Source of the DNA: JACKII01 sp041687435
GTDB taxonomy: Bacteria > Pseudomonadota > Alphaproteobacteria > Bin95
Reading direction: 5' to 3'
DNA length: 64,000 bases
Assembly: GCA_041687435.1 (NCBI GenBank)
Contig: JAWLBX010000019.1
Location: 3,532-67,531 of the forward strand
The notes beneath the pieces are model-generated. The model was not told where the DNA came from. It made no database searches and worked only from the letters and a program-made list of their open reading frames with translations. Position numbers and translations under genes: made by a program. Positions 51,366-60,385 of the stretch are shown one piece after another. The first letter of the stretch is position 1; each line of letters opens with the position of its first letter.

Positions 51366-52586
51366 GTGGCCCGTCTCGAAGATTTGCCGCCGGAATTTGC
51401 CCGGCATTTGGCAGAACTGCCATGCCCGGATATGAGCGAAACAGCCTGCGTGGCCGGCCCACCGCTATCACAGCGCCGCGTCGCCATCATCTCCACCGCC
51501 GGCCTTGGCCGCAAGAGCGAGGGCGGCTTCAACCCCGGCGATGCGGACTACCGCGTGATCCCGGCCGCCCTGCCGGCTGCGGACCTGACCATGAGCCATA
51601 TCTCGGTCAATTACGACCGCACCGGCTTTCAGGAAGACATCAATATTGCCTTCCCCATCGACCGGCTGCGGGAAATGGCGGCTTCAGACGAGATCGGCTC
51701 TGTCGCGGATTATCACTACTCGTTTATGGGTGCAACCGACCCGGCAGAAATGAAGCCCGCGGTCGAAAGCCTGATAGGGCCGCTCAAGGCCGATCAGGTT
51801 GATGCCGTTGTCCTGATCCCGGTTTGACCGAACTGCACTCGCGCCGTGAGCGCGATCGGTCACTACCTGGAAGCCGCCGGCCTGCCCACCGTCTCGATCA
51901 GCCTGATCCGTCTGCATTCAGAGAAAATGCACCCGCCGCGGGCGCTCTGGGTGCCGTATGAATTGGGCCGGCCGTTGGGCGTGCCCAACGACGCCGCCTT
52001 TCAAACCCGTGTCCTTCGCGCCGCACTAGCGCTGTTGGAGCGCACCGATGGTCCGATCCTGGAGGACCATAGCGAGGACGCGCCGAATCGCGCCAAGGAT
52101 GATGCGGACGACGGCATGTTCTGCCCCGTCAGCTTTCCACCTCCAGCAGCTGACGAAAGCCCCTCAGCGATCCTGAAGCGGGAAATCTCAGGCCTGAAGC
52201 CCTGGCAGGCGCTGGCTGTGGAGCGGCGTGGGCGGACAACCACCATCCAATCAGGCCTTGCCATCGAGGCGATTGCCGACCATTTCGCCGCTATGGCCGA
52301 GGGCACGGCGCCGGCGGGCTCAACGCTGGAAGGGGTGCCTCCTGCCGAAGCCTTCAAGAGAATGCTCGACGACCTGCTCGCCTTCTATCAGGAGGCCGCG
52401 ACCGCCCAGCCAGGGCAGACCGCAAGCCATGCCGAGGTTTCTGTCTGGTTCTGGGGGGAAACGCAGGCCGGAAAACTCCTGTTGGCCTGTCGGGACCGGG
52501 CGCGGGAGGGCGAATACGCGGATTTGCGGTTCATTACCGAACGGCTAATGATCCCGCGGGTCGCCCGGGAAAAGCTCAATCTGTAG
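51366..52586 (+). CDS. GrdB/PrdB-like selenoprotein with in-frame UGA (selenocysteine)
   Basis: One 406-residue frame read through TGA at 51825-51827. The GTG at 51366 follows GGAGGAGG. Residues 1-153 (RVAIISTAGLGRK, DADYRVIPAALPAADLTMSHISV, GSVADYHYSFMGATDP) and 155-406 (RPLGVPNDAAFQTRVLRAAL) are both parts of the glycine/sarcosine/betaine/D-proline reductase selenoprotein B family. Readthrough restores PVUPNCTRAVSAIGHYLEAAG with the redox motif U154-P-N-C157. Conventional annotation would split it into two genes or start again at GTG 51846. No partner subunits of Clostridium glycine reductase are nearby. SelD is encoded in the same window. Its 3' end overlaps rmuC by 11 nt, convergent. Confidence 0.92.
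51825..51855 (+). promoter_or_regulatory. Sec codon and bacterial SECIS-like hairpin
   Basis: The TGA at 51825-51827 is followed by TCGCGC (51839-51844), loop CGTGA (51845-51849) and GCGCGA (51850-51855), a perfect 6-bp stem. The loop begins 17 nt after the TGA and has G in its second position, within the ranges described for bacterial SECIS elements. Confidence 0.75.
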
Positions 52587-53625
52587 CTGACCGGGAGGGC
52601 CCCCCGTTCGCAGTGCTCGCGGCAGCCGCCCCTTCCCCGCCCGCAAACGCCTTGCCGGCCAGGGCCAGGGCATCGGCGCGGCGCATGACCGCCTGCAAAT
52701 CCTCGCCGAGCCGCGACCAGTCGCGCTGTGCCTTCGCTGCCAGGTCGGCCAGCGCCACTGCATCGTCCGACAGTTGCCGCGCCTGCGCCTGCAACGCCGC
52801 CGCATTGCCCGCAAAGTGCACATCGCGCAGCACCGCCGCCAGCGTGTTCAGCAACGGCCAGAGCGTACCGGGCGAGACCATGAACACCCGCGCCCGCTGC
52901 GCTGCCTCCACCACACCGCGGCAATCGCTGTGGACGGCGGCGAACACCGCCTCCGAGGGCAGGAACATCAAGGCGAAGTCTGCGGTTTCGCCGACGCGAA
53001 TGTATTTGCTGGCAATTGCATTCACATGGGCCGCCACGTCCCGCTGAAACCGCCGCTGCGCGACAGCCGCCGCCTTCGCATCCCCCACCGCCGCGCGCCA
53101 TGCCTGATAGCCTTCCAGCGGAAATTTCGCATCCACCGCAACCGGGCCGGGCGGCGACGGCATGTCGATCAGGCAGTCGGCGCGGTAGGGTCCGACCACG
53201 GCCTGCATCTGATAGGCGGATGCGGGCAGCAGGTCGGCCACCAAACGCTCCAGCTGTGCCTCACCGAACGCGCCGCGCGCCTGTTTGTTGTCGAGCACAC
53301 CCTGGAGCGCGCCGAGCGCCTGCCCGACGCCATCCTGCTGGCGGGCCAGCCCGGCGAGCCGCTCACGCAGAGCCGCGGCATCGGCAGCGCTGCGCCGCTC
53401 GCCAGCCGATGCCCGCTCCGTCACGCGGTCGAACGCCTGGGCGAGCACCTGCGTCAACGCACGTTCCTGCGCTTGCAGGCGCTGCTCCAGCGCTGCATCC
53501 AGACCGCCGCCACGGCGGCCGATACGGCCCGACAGAAAGGCTACAAGTAGCGCCGCTGCAACGGCCAGCCAGGGCCATGCTTCGCTCAGCAGCAGATCGA
53601 TTGAAGGCCACGCGATGGTCTGCAT
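52576..53625 (-). CDS. rmuC: DNA recombination protein RmuC homologue
   Basis: A 349-residue protein with an N-terminal membrane helix (WPWLAVAAALLVAFLSG), a coiled coil (residues about 40-105), and the RmuC nuclease-like domain: NKQARGAFGEAQLERLVADLLP, VAVDAKFPLEGYQAW and YIRVGETADFALMFLPSEAVFA. RmuC limits DNA inversions and is a putative PD-(D/E)XK nuclease. It is convergent with the selenoprotein gene and divergent from def. Confidence 0.93.
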   Translation of the reverse strand: MQTIAWPSIDLLLSEAWPWLAVAAALLVAFLSGRIGRRGGGLDAALEQRLQAQERALTQVLAQAFDRVTERASAGERRSAADAAALRERLAGLARQQDGVGQALGALQGVLDNKQARGAFGEAQLERLVADLLPASAYQMQAVVGPYRADCLIDMPSPPGPVAVDAKFPLEGYQAWRAAVGDAKAAAVAQRRFQRDVAAHVNAIASKYIRVGETADFALMFLPSEAVFAAVHSDCRGVVEAAQRARVFMVSPGTLWPLLNTLAAVLRDVHFAGNAAALQAQARQLSDDAVALADLAAKAQRDWSRLGEDLQAVMRRADALALAGKAFAGGEGAAAASTANGGPSRSATD

Positions 53626-53687
53626 CCTTGACCCGAGGGGATTCCCACCATAGCTAGCAACAGATTCGCTTGAAGGAACCCAGAGGA

Positions 53688-54251
53688 ATGTCTTTGTTGC
53701 CTATCGTCATCGCACCCGACCGGCGGCTGAAAACGCCATGCAAGCCGGTCGAGCAGATCGACGATTCCATTCGCAGCCTGCTGCAGAACATGCTGGACAC
53801 CATGTATGATGCCCCCGGAATCGGCCTTGCCGCGCCACAGGTCGGCAGCGACCGGCGCGTGATCGTGGTCGATGTCGCGCGTGAGGACGAAGAGCCGCAG
53901 CCCTATTCCATGATCAATCCGGAAATCACCTGGGCCTCTGACGAGTTGATTTTGATGAGCGAGGGTTGCCTGTCGCTTCCGGAAATTTACGTCGACGTGG
54001 AACGGCCCGACAAAGTGCGGGTCGCCTATCAGGACGAAAACGCGGCGGAACACGAGATCGAAGCCGACGGCCTGTTCGCGCGCTGCATTCAGCACGAAAT
54101 CGACCATCTCGACGGCGTGTTGCACGTCGACTACCTCAGCCGAATCAAACGGGACTTGGTGCTGCGCAAGCTGGCCAAACAGAAACCCGCCCTTCTGGCC
54201 GAGCAGGCCGAGAGACGGGACGGAAAACAGCCCCAGAAAAAGGCATCGTAA
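53688..54251 (+). CDS. def: Peptide deformylase
   Basis: A 187-residue Fe2+-dependent enzyme that removes the N-formyl group from new proteins. The three motifs are present: GIGLAAPQ (44-51), EGCLSLP (92-98, metal Cys) and QHEIDHLDG (135-143, metal His and catalytic Glu). ATG 53688 follows AGAGGA. It starts the classical def-fmt-truA run with 9-nt spacings. Confidence 0.98.
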   Translation: MSLLPIVIAPDRRLKTPCKPVEQIDDSIRSLLQNMLDTMYDAPGIGLAAPQVGSDRRVIVVDVAREDEEPQPYSMINPEITWASDELILMSEGCLSLPEIYVDVERPDKVRVAYQDENAAEHEIEADGLFARCIQHEIDHLDGVLHVDYLSRIKRDLVLRKLAKQKPALLAEQAERRDGKQPQKKAS

Positions 54252-54260
54252 GCAAAGTCT

Positions 54261-55193
54261 ATGGCATTGCGCATCGTCTACATGGGCACGCCCGACTTTG
54301 CCGTCGGGCCGCTGGCCGCCCTCCTGGAAGCCGGGCATGAGGTTTGCTGCGTCTACTCGCAGCCGCCACGCCCGGCCGGGCGCGGCCATAAGCTGCGGCC
54401 GAGCCCTGTCCATGCATTTGCGGAAAGCTGCGGCATTGAAGTGCGGACACCCCAACGCCTGCGCACACCGGAAGACCAGGCGGCGTTTTCCGCTCTCAAC
54501 GCGGACGTTGCTGTGGTGGCAGCCTACGGCCTGCTTCTGCCGAAGCCGGTGCTGGAAGCACCCGGGCACGGCTGCATCAACATCCACGCCTCTCTGCTGC
54601 CACGTTGGCGCGGCGCGGCGCCGATCCAGCACGCCATCCTGGCGGGAGACAGCCAAAGCGGCGTCACAGTCATGCAGATGGACGAGGGGCTCGACACCGG
54701 CGATATGCTGCTCTGGGAGGCCACGCCGATCACGGCAGAGACCACGGCAACCAGCCTGCACGATGCATTGGCCGCGCTTGGCTCGCGGCTGATCGTAGAG
54801 GCGATGGCGCGGCTGGAAGCCGGCACGCTGACCGCCACGCCGCAGCCTTCGGATGGCGTCACCTACGCGGCAAAGCTGAGCCGGGAGGATGGCCGCCTTG
54901 ACTGGCGCCGCGCCGCATCTGAACTGGAACGTCAAGTTCGCGCTTTAACCCCCTGGCCTGGTGCCTGGTTTTTCCATCGCGATACGGTGCTCAAAGTCTC
55001 CGCTGCCGAGGTGATTCCGAATGCCAGTGGAAGCCCCGGCATGGTTCTGGACGACCGGCTGACCATCGCCTGCGGTACCGGCGGCCTTCGGCCTGTCCGT
55101 ATTCAGCGGCCCGGCAAGGCTCCGATGGCCCCCGCCGATCTGCTGCGCGGGTATGAACTGCCGGCGGGGACCATTCTGGACCTGCCGGGCTGA
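54261..55193 (+). CDS. fmt: Methionyl-tRNA formyltransferase
   Basis: A 310-residue enzyme that formylates initiator Met-tRNA using 10-formyl-THF. The catalytic segment NIHASLLPRWRGAAPI (Asn, His) and the Asp in EGLDTGDML are present, followed by the C-terminal OB-fold tRNA domain with QRPGKAPMAP. It lies 9 nt after def and 9 nt before truA. Confidence 0.98.
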   Translation: MALRIVYMGTPDFAVGPLAALLEAGHEVCCVYSQPPRPAGRGHKLRPSPVHAFAESCGIEVRTPQRLRTPEDQAAFSALNADVAVVAAYGLLLPKPVLEAPGHGCINIHASLLPRWRGAAPIQHAILAGDSQSGVTVMQMDEGLDTGDMLLWEATPITAETTATSLHDALAALGSRLIVEAMARLEAGTLTATPQPSDGVTYAAKLSREDGRLDWRRAASELERQVRALTPWPGAWFFHRDTVLKVSAAEVIPNASGSPGMVLDDRLTIACGTGGLRPVRIQRPGKAPMAPADLLRGYELPAGTILDLPG

Positions 55194-55202
55194 CGCCATT
55201 TC

Positions 55203-55997
55203 ATGCCCCGCTACCGCCTTACCATCGAATACCACGGCGGCGCCTTCGCCGGCTTTCAGCGTCAGGATGGCGTGGAAACAGTGCAGGGCCATTTGGAAGC
55301 GGCTTTTGCCAAACTCGACGGCGGGCCGGTCACGGTCCATTGTGCCGGCCGCACGGACTCCGGTGTGCATGCCGCCGGCCAAGTCATTCACATCGATTTG
55401 CACCAGAGCCGCCCGGCGTGGATCGTGCAAAACGCGATCAATCACCTGGTCCGCCCGGCCCTGATTTCCGTTATTGACTGCGCCCTCGCCCGCCCGGACT
55501 TCGATGCACGCCGCAGCGCCATCGGCCGGGCCTATCGCTACCGCATTTTGAACCGGCGGGCGCCGCCGGCGATGGAGCGCGGTTTGGTCTGGCATGTCGG
55601 CACTCCGCTGGATGCGGAGGCTATGCACGCGGCCGCCCAACGGTTGGTCGGTCGGCACGATTTCACCAGCTTCCGGGCGTCACAATGTCAGGCAAAATCA
55701 CCGGTCAAAACGCTGGACCGGCTGGATGTCACCCGCCATGGCGAGGAAATCTGGATCGAGGCGGCGGCGCGCAGCTTTCTGCACAACCAAATCCGGATTT
55801 TCACGGGCACGCTCAAATTGGTCGGAGACGGCAAATGGACGCCGGAGGGTTTGGCAACTGCACTCGCCGCCCGCAACCGCGAAGCTGCCGGGCCAACCGC
55901 CCCGCCAACGGGATTGTGCTTCCTGCAAGTGCTCTATCCGCCGGAAGCCCTGCTACCCCCCGATGATGCTCTGAACCGCGAACAGAACCAGCGATAA
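55203..55997 (+). CDS. truA: tRNA pseudouridine(38-40) synthase
   Basis: A 264-residue enzyme that isomerises uridines 38-40 of the anticodon arm. The catalytic Asp is in CAGRTDSGVHAAGQV, and FHARRSA-like DFDARRSAIGRAYRYRI and HDFTSFRASQCQAKSPVKT follow. The 3' end overlaps the convergent membrane protein gene by 45 nt. It is the last gene of the def-fmt-truA run. Confidence 0.98.
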   Translation: MPRYRLTIEYHGGAFAGFQRQDGVETVQGHLEAAFAKLDGGPVTVHCAGRTDSGVHAAGQVIHIDLHQSRPAWIVQNAINHLVRPALISVIDCALARPDFDARRSAIGRAYRYRILNRRAPPAMERGLVWHVGTPLDAEAMHAAAQRLVGRHDFTSFRASQCQAKSPVKTLDRLDVTRHGEEIWIEAAARSFLHNQIRIFTGTLKLVGDGKWTPEGLATALAARNREAAGPTAPPTGLCFLQVLYPPEALLPPDDALNREQNQR

Positions 55998-56507
55998 TAA
56001 CAATCGCAGGCCGATAATCATGGCCGCGGTCCCCGCCTCAACCTTAAGCCCATGGCGCGCAACGAAAAACTGGTAGGAAAAGACCCACACGACACAGGCA
56101 AAAAAGACAATCCCGCCAATGGCATCCGGGATAACATTAATGGCCTGCAGTACTACAATAGCGGTCAACGCCCCGTCCTCCAGGACGCTGCACCAGTTCG
56201 ATGCCGCAATGTAGCGGCAATATTCCTGGGTACGGTCGATGAGAGGGACGACCTCCAACATCACGACCGGGAACAACAACCAGCCAACTACGAACAGCGC
56301 GACTTCCGCCAGCAGGCCGAGCATGCCGGGCGATGATTCGGCGCCGAAAAAAATCGTCACCAGCATGAGCGGCAACGAAATCAGCGCCGCCTGAAAACTA
56401 TACCAGAATGCGGCCTGGGTGTTCGCAATCTCCTTGATTGCGTCGGGCTCCCGCTTCGCGAGGCGGAACGCGACAGAGAGATGATCCTGGATTGTCGCTG
56501 CCGCCAC
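55953..56507 (-). CDS. Hypothetical multi-pass membrane protein
   Basis: A 184-residue protein with about five hydrophobic segments (for example ALISLPLMLVTIFFGA, EVALFVVGWLLFPVVMLEVVP, AIGGIVFFACVVWVFSYQFFV). I do not recognise a defined family; it somewhat resembles YIP1-like proteins. The GTG start at 56507 has AGGAGAAT upstream. It is 17 nt downstream of dapE on the same strand. Confidence 0.75.
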   Translation of the reverse strand: MAAATIQDHLSVAFRLAKREPDAIKEIANTQAAFWYSFQAALISLPLMLVTIFFGAESSPGMLGLLAEVALFVVGWLLFPVVMLEVVPLIDRTQEYCRYIAASNWCSVLEDGALTAIVVLQAINVIPDAIGGIVFFACVVWVFSYQFFVARHGLKVEAGTAAMIIGLRLLLSLVLFAVQSIIGG

Positions 56508-56524
56508 GCCGAATTCTCCTAATT

Positions 56525-57676
56525 CTATTTAAACCAAGTATCGAGAAATCGCCGGTATACCCTTGTCAACGCTTCCAATTCATCGAGTCTGACTTGTTCA
56601 TCAACCTTGTGTGCCCACGCGCTGATCAAACCGAACTCGATCACCGGACAGTAGTCTTTGATGAACCGTGCATCCGACGTGCCGCCGGTGGTGGAAAGAT
56701 CCGGGTCGCGATTGGTCTCCGCCTTGGCCGCGGCTGCCATCAGGTCCGACAGCGTGCCCGGCGGGGTTAGGAAGCTCTCGCCGCTGACGGCCACCTGCAA
56801 ATCGTAAGGATAACCAACCCGGTCAAGTCGCTCGTGAATCCAGGATTCCACATCAGCCGATGTGTGCAAATCATTGAACCGCACATTGAAATTGGCTTTC
56901 GCCGCAGCCGGAATCAGGTTGGTGGTCGGATTGCCGACATCGACACTGGTCAACTGTAGCGAGGTAGGCTGAAAATGGTCGGAGCCTTCGTCCAGCGGCT
57001 CCGCGATGATCTCGTTCAACATGCGCACCAGCGGGTGAACCGGATTGCGCGCCTGCGCCGGGTACGCGACATGCCCCTGCACCCCTTCCACCCGCAGAAT
57101 GCCGGAGAGCGAGCCGCGGCGGCCGATCTTCAACATCTCGCCGAGATGGTTGGGGTTTGTCGGCTCTCCGACAATGCAGGCGCCCAACGCCTCGCCGCGA
57201 TCCGCCAGCTTGGCCAGCATCCGCTTGGTACCGTTGTGCGCCGGCCCTTCCTCGTCGCCGGTGATGAGGAAGGCGATGGAGCCATTTTTCGGCGGCCCCT
57301 TCTCATCCAGATAGCGCCCGACCGCGGCGACAAAGGCGGCAATCGCGCCTTTCATATCCACCGCCCCGCGCCCGATCATCACTTCGCCGACGATATCCGC
57401 GGCGAAGGGCGGATGGCTCCAGTCGTCCGAATTGCCCGGCGGCACCACATCCGTATGGCCAGCAAAGCAAAGCGGCGCGCCGTCAGTTCCAAGCCGGGCA
57501 TAGAGGTTATCCACATCCGGCGTGCCCGGCGTCGTGAACGGCATGCGCTCACAGGCGAAACCCATCGGCTTTAGCGCCTCTTCCAGCACGCCGAGCGCCC
57601 CCTTATCGACGGGGGTGACGCTCGGGCAGCGGATCAGCGCCTGCAGCAGCGTCACCGGATCGGTTGGATAGGCCAT
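56525..57676 (-). CDS. dapE: Succinyl-diaminopimelate desuccinylase
   Basis: A 383-residue M20 zinc hydrolase that cleaves N-succinyl-LL-diaminopimelate in lysine/peptidoglycan synthesis. Zinc ligands are recognisable in CFAGHTDVVPPG, GRGAVDMKGAIAAF, and the Glu pair in GDEEGPAHNGT; the last His is in AWAHKVDEQVRL. It lies 18 nt after dapD on the same strand, so the two steps are cotranscribed. Confidence 0.97.
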   Translation of the reverse strand: MAYPTDPVTLLQALIRCPSVTPVDKGALGVLEEALKPMGFACERMPFTTPGTPDVDNLYARLGTDGAPLCFAGHTDVVPPGNSDDWSHPPFAADIVGEVMIGRGAVDMKGAIAAFVAAVGRYLDEKGPPKNGSIAFLITGDEEGPAHNGTKRMLAKLADRGEALGACIVGEPTNPNHLGEMLKIGRRGSLSGILRVEGVQGHVAYPAQARNPVHPLVRMLNEIIAEPLDEGSDHFQPTSLQLTSVDVGNPTTNLIPAAAKANFNVRFNDLHTSADVESWIHERLDRVGYPYDLQVAVSGESFLTPPGTLSDLMAAAAKAETNRDPDLSTTGGTSDARFIKDYCPVIEFGLISAWAHKVDEQVRLDELEALTRVYRRFLDTWFK

Positions 57677-57694
57677 GCGAACGGGCCTCCCGCC

Positions 57695-58528
57695 TTAATC
57701 GCGCAGCAGGTCGTTGATCGAGGTTTTCGCGCGGGTCTGCTCGTCCACGGTCTTGACGATCACGGCACAGTAGAGGCTTGGCCTGTCGGGCCCGCCCGGC
57801 AGCGTGCCCGGCACGACTACAGCATAGGGCGGTACCGTACCGATATGCATCTCACCGGTCTGACGGTCCAGCACCTTGGTGGAAGCGCCGATGAACACCC
57901 CCATGGAGAGCACGGCGCCCTCGCGAATGATCACGCCCTCGGCCACTTCGGAACGGGCGCCGACGAAGCAGTTGTCCTCGATAATCACCGGTTCCGCCTG
58001 CAACGGCTCCAGCACGCCGCCGATGCCTACACCGCCAGAAAGGTGGCAGTTGGCGCCGATCTGGGCACAGGAGCCGACGGTCGCCCAGGTATCTACCATC
58101 GTGTTTTCGCCGACATAGGCGCCGACATTGACGAAGGACGGCATCAGCACCGCACCCTTGGCAATGAAGGCGGAATGGCGCACGACGGCGCCGGGCACCG
58201 CGCGGAAACCGGCGGCGGCGAATTCTGCCTGGCCCCAGTTGTCGAACTTGCTCGGAACCTTGTCGAACCATGCGGCATTGCCGGGACCACCCGGAATCGG
58301 CGCGGAATCGTTCAGGCGGAACGACAAAAGCACCGCTTTCTTGCACCACTGCCGCACTTCCCACTCGCCGCCGATCTTCTCCGCGACGCGGACCTTGCCG
58401 CTATCCATCGCATTCAGCGCCTCGTTCACCGCCTCCCGCACCGGGCCCTGGGTCTTGGCAGAGATATCGGCGCGGTCTTCCCACGCCTGGTCAATGGTTT
58501 GAGCGAGATCGGCGAACGAGCCAGCCAT
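57695..58528 (-). CDS. dapD: 2,3,4,5-tetrahydropyridine-2,6-dicarboxylate N-succinyltransferase
   Basis: A 277-residue left-handed beta-helix acyltransferase that uses succinyl-CoA in the lysine pathway. N-terminal MAGSFADLAQTIDQAWEDR, then hexapeptide repeats (SAFIAKGAVLMPSFVNVGAYVG, GGVLEPLQAEPVIIEDNCFVGA) are typical. ATG 58528 was chosen because the conserved N-terminus begins there. Confidence 0.97.
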   Translation of the reverse strand: MAGSFADLAQTIDQAWEDRADISAKTQGPVREAVNEALNAMDSGKVRVAEKIGGEWEVRQWCKKAVLLSFRLNDSAPIPGGPGNAAWFDKVPSKFDNWGQAEFAAAGFRAVPGAVVRHSAFIAKGAVLMPSFVNVGAYVGENTMVDTWATVGSCAQIGANCHLSGGVGIGGVLEPLQAEPVIIEDNCFVGARSEVAEGVIIREGAVLSMGVFIGASTKVLDRQTGEMHIGTVPPYAVVVPGTLPGGPDRPSLYCAVIVKTVDEQTRAKTSINDLLRD

Positions 58529-58722
58529 GGCAGCGGAATCCTCTGTCGAAATGGGGTTTACACGGTGTTGCGACGGACCTTGGCGGAGCGGCCTCACCCT
58601 GTCAACGGGATGCAGCAGCGCATGGCTGGCTTGAACCGTTCAATCCTAAACCATTCACACCCAACTCATAAAATTCACATATGCGTCAAAAATATCATAA
58701 TAAAATTTTGATTTTTCAAATA

Positions 58723-58728
58723 TATAAT
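58723..58728 (+). promoter_or_regulatory. TATAAT -10 element before the TorF porin
   Basis: A perfect TATAAT at 58723-58728 lies in an AT-rich tract of roughly 130 nt upstream of the porin start. No convincing -35 is found at 17 nt upstream. Confidence 0.45.
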
Positions 58729-58778
58729 ATATATCCTCAAGTAATGAGGTTGTGTTTTGCTTGAAAGGTATGCAAACT

Positions 58779-59552
58779 ATGGTCAAAATTACACCAATTG
58801 CTCGTTTTATGGGCACTTCGGCGCTGGCTGCCATTATCGCGCTGCCAATCGCTGTAACGGGGCAGAATGCCGCCGCGGCGGACGATTGGCCAGAGATCCC
58901 GGGCGAGCTTTCCGCGAACGTCGCACTGACCACTGATTACCGCTTCCGCGGCATCACCCAGAGCGATGAGAACCCGGCAATTCAGGGCGGTTTCGACTAC
59001 AGCATCGGCCTGACAGAAATGTTCGGCCTCTATGCCGGAATCTGGGCGTCCAATGTCGATTTTCAGGATGGCGATCAGGCCCAAGTCGAGATCGACTATT
59101 ATGGCGGTGTCACTGCCGAGTATGAGGGCATCGGCATCGATGTTGGCCTGATCTACTACACATATCCGGGTGCCTCTTCCGGCCTGAATTACGATTATGT
59201 CGAGGGTATGATTGCGCTGAGTTACAGCCCGATCGAGGCGGTGACTTTGGGCGTCGGCTACAATTACTCGCCGGACTACTTCGGTTCCAGTGGTGATTTC
59301 CACTACCCAAATGCCTCTGCCGAGTACACACCGGAACTGGGCCTGCCCCTGCCGCTCACCTTTTCCGCAACCTATGGCTACAACATCATCGATGACGAGG
59401 CGGCGTTCGGCACGCGCGACTACCAGGATTGGTCGGCCGGCATTGCCACCAGTTACAAATTCATCGAGCTGAAGTTGCAGTATATCGACAACGATCTGGG
59501 CGGTTCGATCGGCGACCCCACGGCCGTGTTCACGGTCAGCGCCAGCTTCTAA
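58779..59552 (+). CDS. TorF family putative porin (outer membrane)
   Basis: A 257-residue exported protein. The signal peptide (ALAAIIALPIAVTGQNAAAA) is followed by beta-barrel strands with the characteristic LSANVALTTDYRFRGITQSDENPAIQGGFDYS. The C-terminal Phe in SASF fits outer-membrane assembly. ATG 58779 has AAAGG about 9 nt upstream; ATG 58770 is an alternative. It has its own AT-rich promoter region and a strong terminator. Confidence 0.9.
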   Translation: MVKITPIARFMGTSALAAIIALPIAVTGQNAAAADDWPEIPGELSANVALTTDYRFRGITQSDENPAIQGGFDYSIGLTEMFGLYAGIWASNVDFQDGDQAQVEIDYYGGVTAEYEGIGIDVGLIYYTYPGASSGLNYDYVEGMIALSYSPIEAVTLGVGYNYSPDYFGSSGDFHYPNASAEYTPELGLPLPLTFSATYGYNIIDDEAAFGTRDYQDWSAGIATSYKFIELKLQYIDNDLGGSIGDPTAVFTVSASF

Positions 59553-59616
59553 CGCGATGGTATGGCGGAAAGGCGCCGCTCCGCCCCCGGGCGGTAGCCA
59601 CCGCGATACCAGGACC

Positions 59617-59656
59617 AAGGCCCCTGCCCGCCCTGATCGGGATGTGCAGGGGCCTT
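59617..59656. terminator. Terminator hairpin between porin and HAD genes
   Basis: AAGGCCCCTGC (59617-59627) pairs perfectly with GCAGGGGCCTT (59646-59656). It lies between convergent genes and could serve both; T-rich sequence follows loosely on the plus strand. Confidence 0.75.
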
Positions 59657-59695
59657 AGCCGGCTTTCCTTTCGCCCTCTCGGGCTGACCTGGTGC

Positions 59696-60385
59696 CTATC
59701 GTACGTTCCCTGCCGCTTCGAGCCAGCGGGTGAGATCATCTGCGATATAGTGTATATGATCGCAGGCCGGTGTAGGGCCGGCATTGGCGCGTTCGTTTTC
59801 CACCCAAACCGTGGTCATGCCAATCTGCGCAGCAGGCGCCAGGTTGCGAGCCATATCCTCAAAGAAGATCGACCGTTCCGGCCTGACGCCCGTTGCCCTC
59901 AGAAAATGGTCATAGGCCGGCATCTGCGGCTTGGGAATGTAGTCGGCAGCGGCAACGTCAAACACCACGTCGAAATGATGGCTGACACCCAGCCGATCCA
60001 TCACATCGATGGCGTATTTCACCGTTGCGTTGGTGAACACCACCTTGCGCCCCGGCAGAGACGCGATCGCCCTGTCCAGGGATGGTTCAGGCTGGATCTG
60101 GTCGAGGTCGAGATCATGGACAAATTCCAGGAATTCGTCCGGTTTCATGCCCCGCTCCATCATCAGGCCGCGCAGGGTGGTGCCGTGATCGGCGCTCCAT
60201 TGCGCCCGCAACCGCTGGGCTTCGTCGCGCGAAACACGCAGCGTCTGCTCGATATAAAGCGCCATTTTCTCCCCCATCGCGGGGAACAGGTCGTATTTGC
60301 GGGAGCAATAGAGGGTATTATCAAGATCGAACACCCAGCAATCGACATGATCGAGTTCGCCGGGTTCCGGATGGTTGCGGCGCAT
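59696..60385 (-). CDS. HAD family hydrolase, pyrimidine 5'-nucleotidase-like
   Basis: A 229-residue haloacid dehalogenase-superfamily phosphatase. The nucleophile motif is FDLDNT (D20, D22, T24), with VVFTNATVKYA as motif II and FFEDMARNLAPA for motif IV. Sequence (LDNTLYCSRKYDLFPAMGEKM) resembles the SDT1/pyrimidine 5'-nucleotidase group. Substrate is inferred only from similarity. The ATG at 60385 starts the homology. Confidence 0.88.
   Translation of the reverse strand: MRRNHPEPGELDHVDCWVFDLDNTLYCSRKYDLFPAMGEKMALYIEQTLRVSRDEAQRLRAQWSADHGTTLRGLMMERGMKPDEFLEFVHDLDLDQIQPEPSLDRAIASLPGRKVVFTNATVKYAIDVMDRLGVSHHFDVVFDVAAADYIPKPQMPAYDHFLRATGVRPERSIFFEDMARNLAPAAQIGMTTVWVENERANAGPTPACDHIHYIADDLTRWLEAAGNVR

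Noticed and set aside
51846..52586. A separate gene starting at GTG 51846
   Set aside because: It is in frame with the upstream frame across TGA, lacks its own SD sequence, and begins in the middle of the family's conserved UxxC segment.
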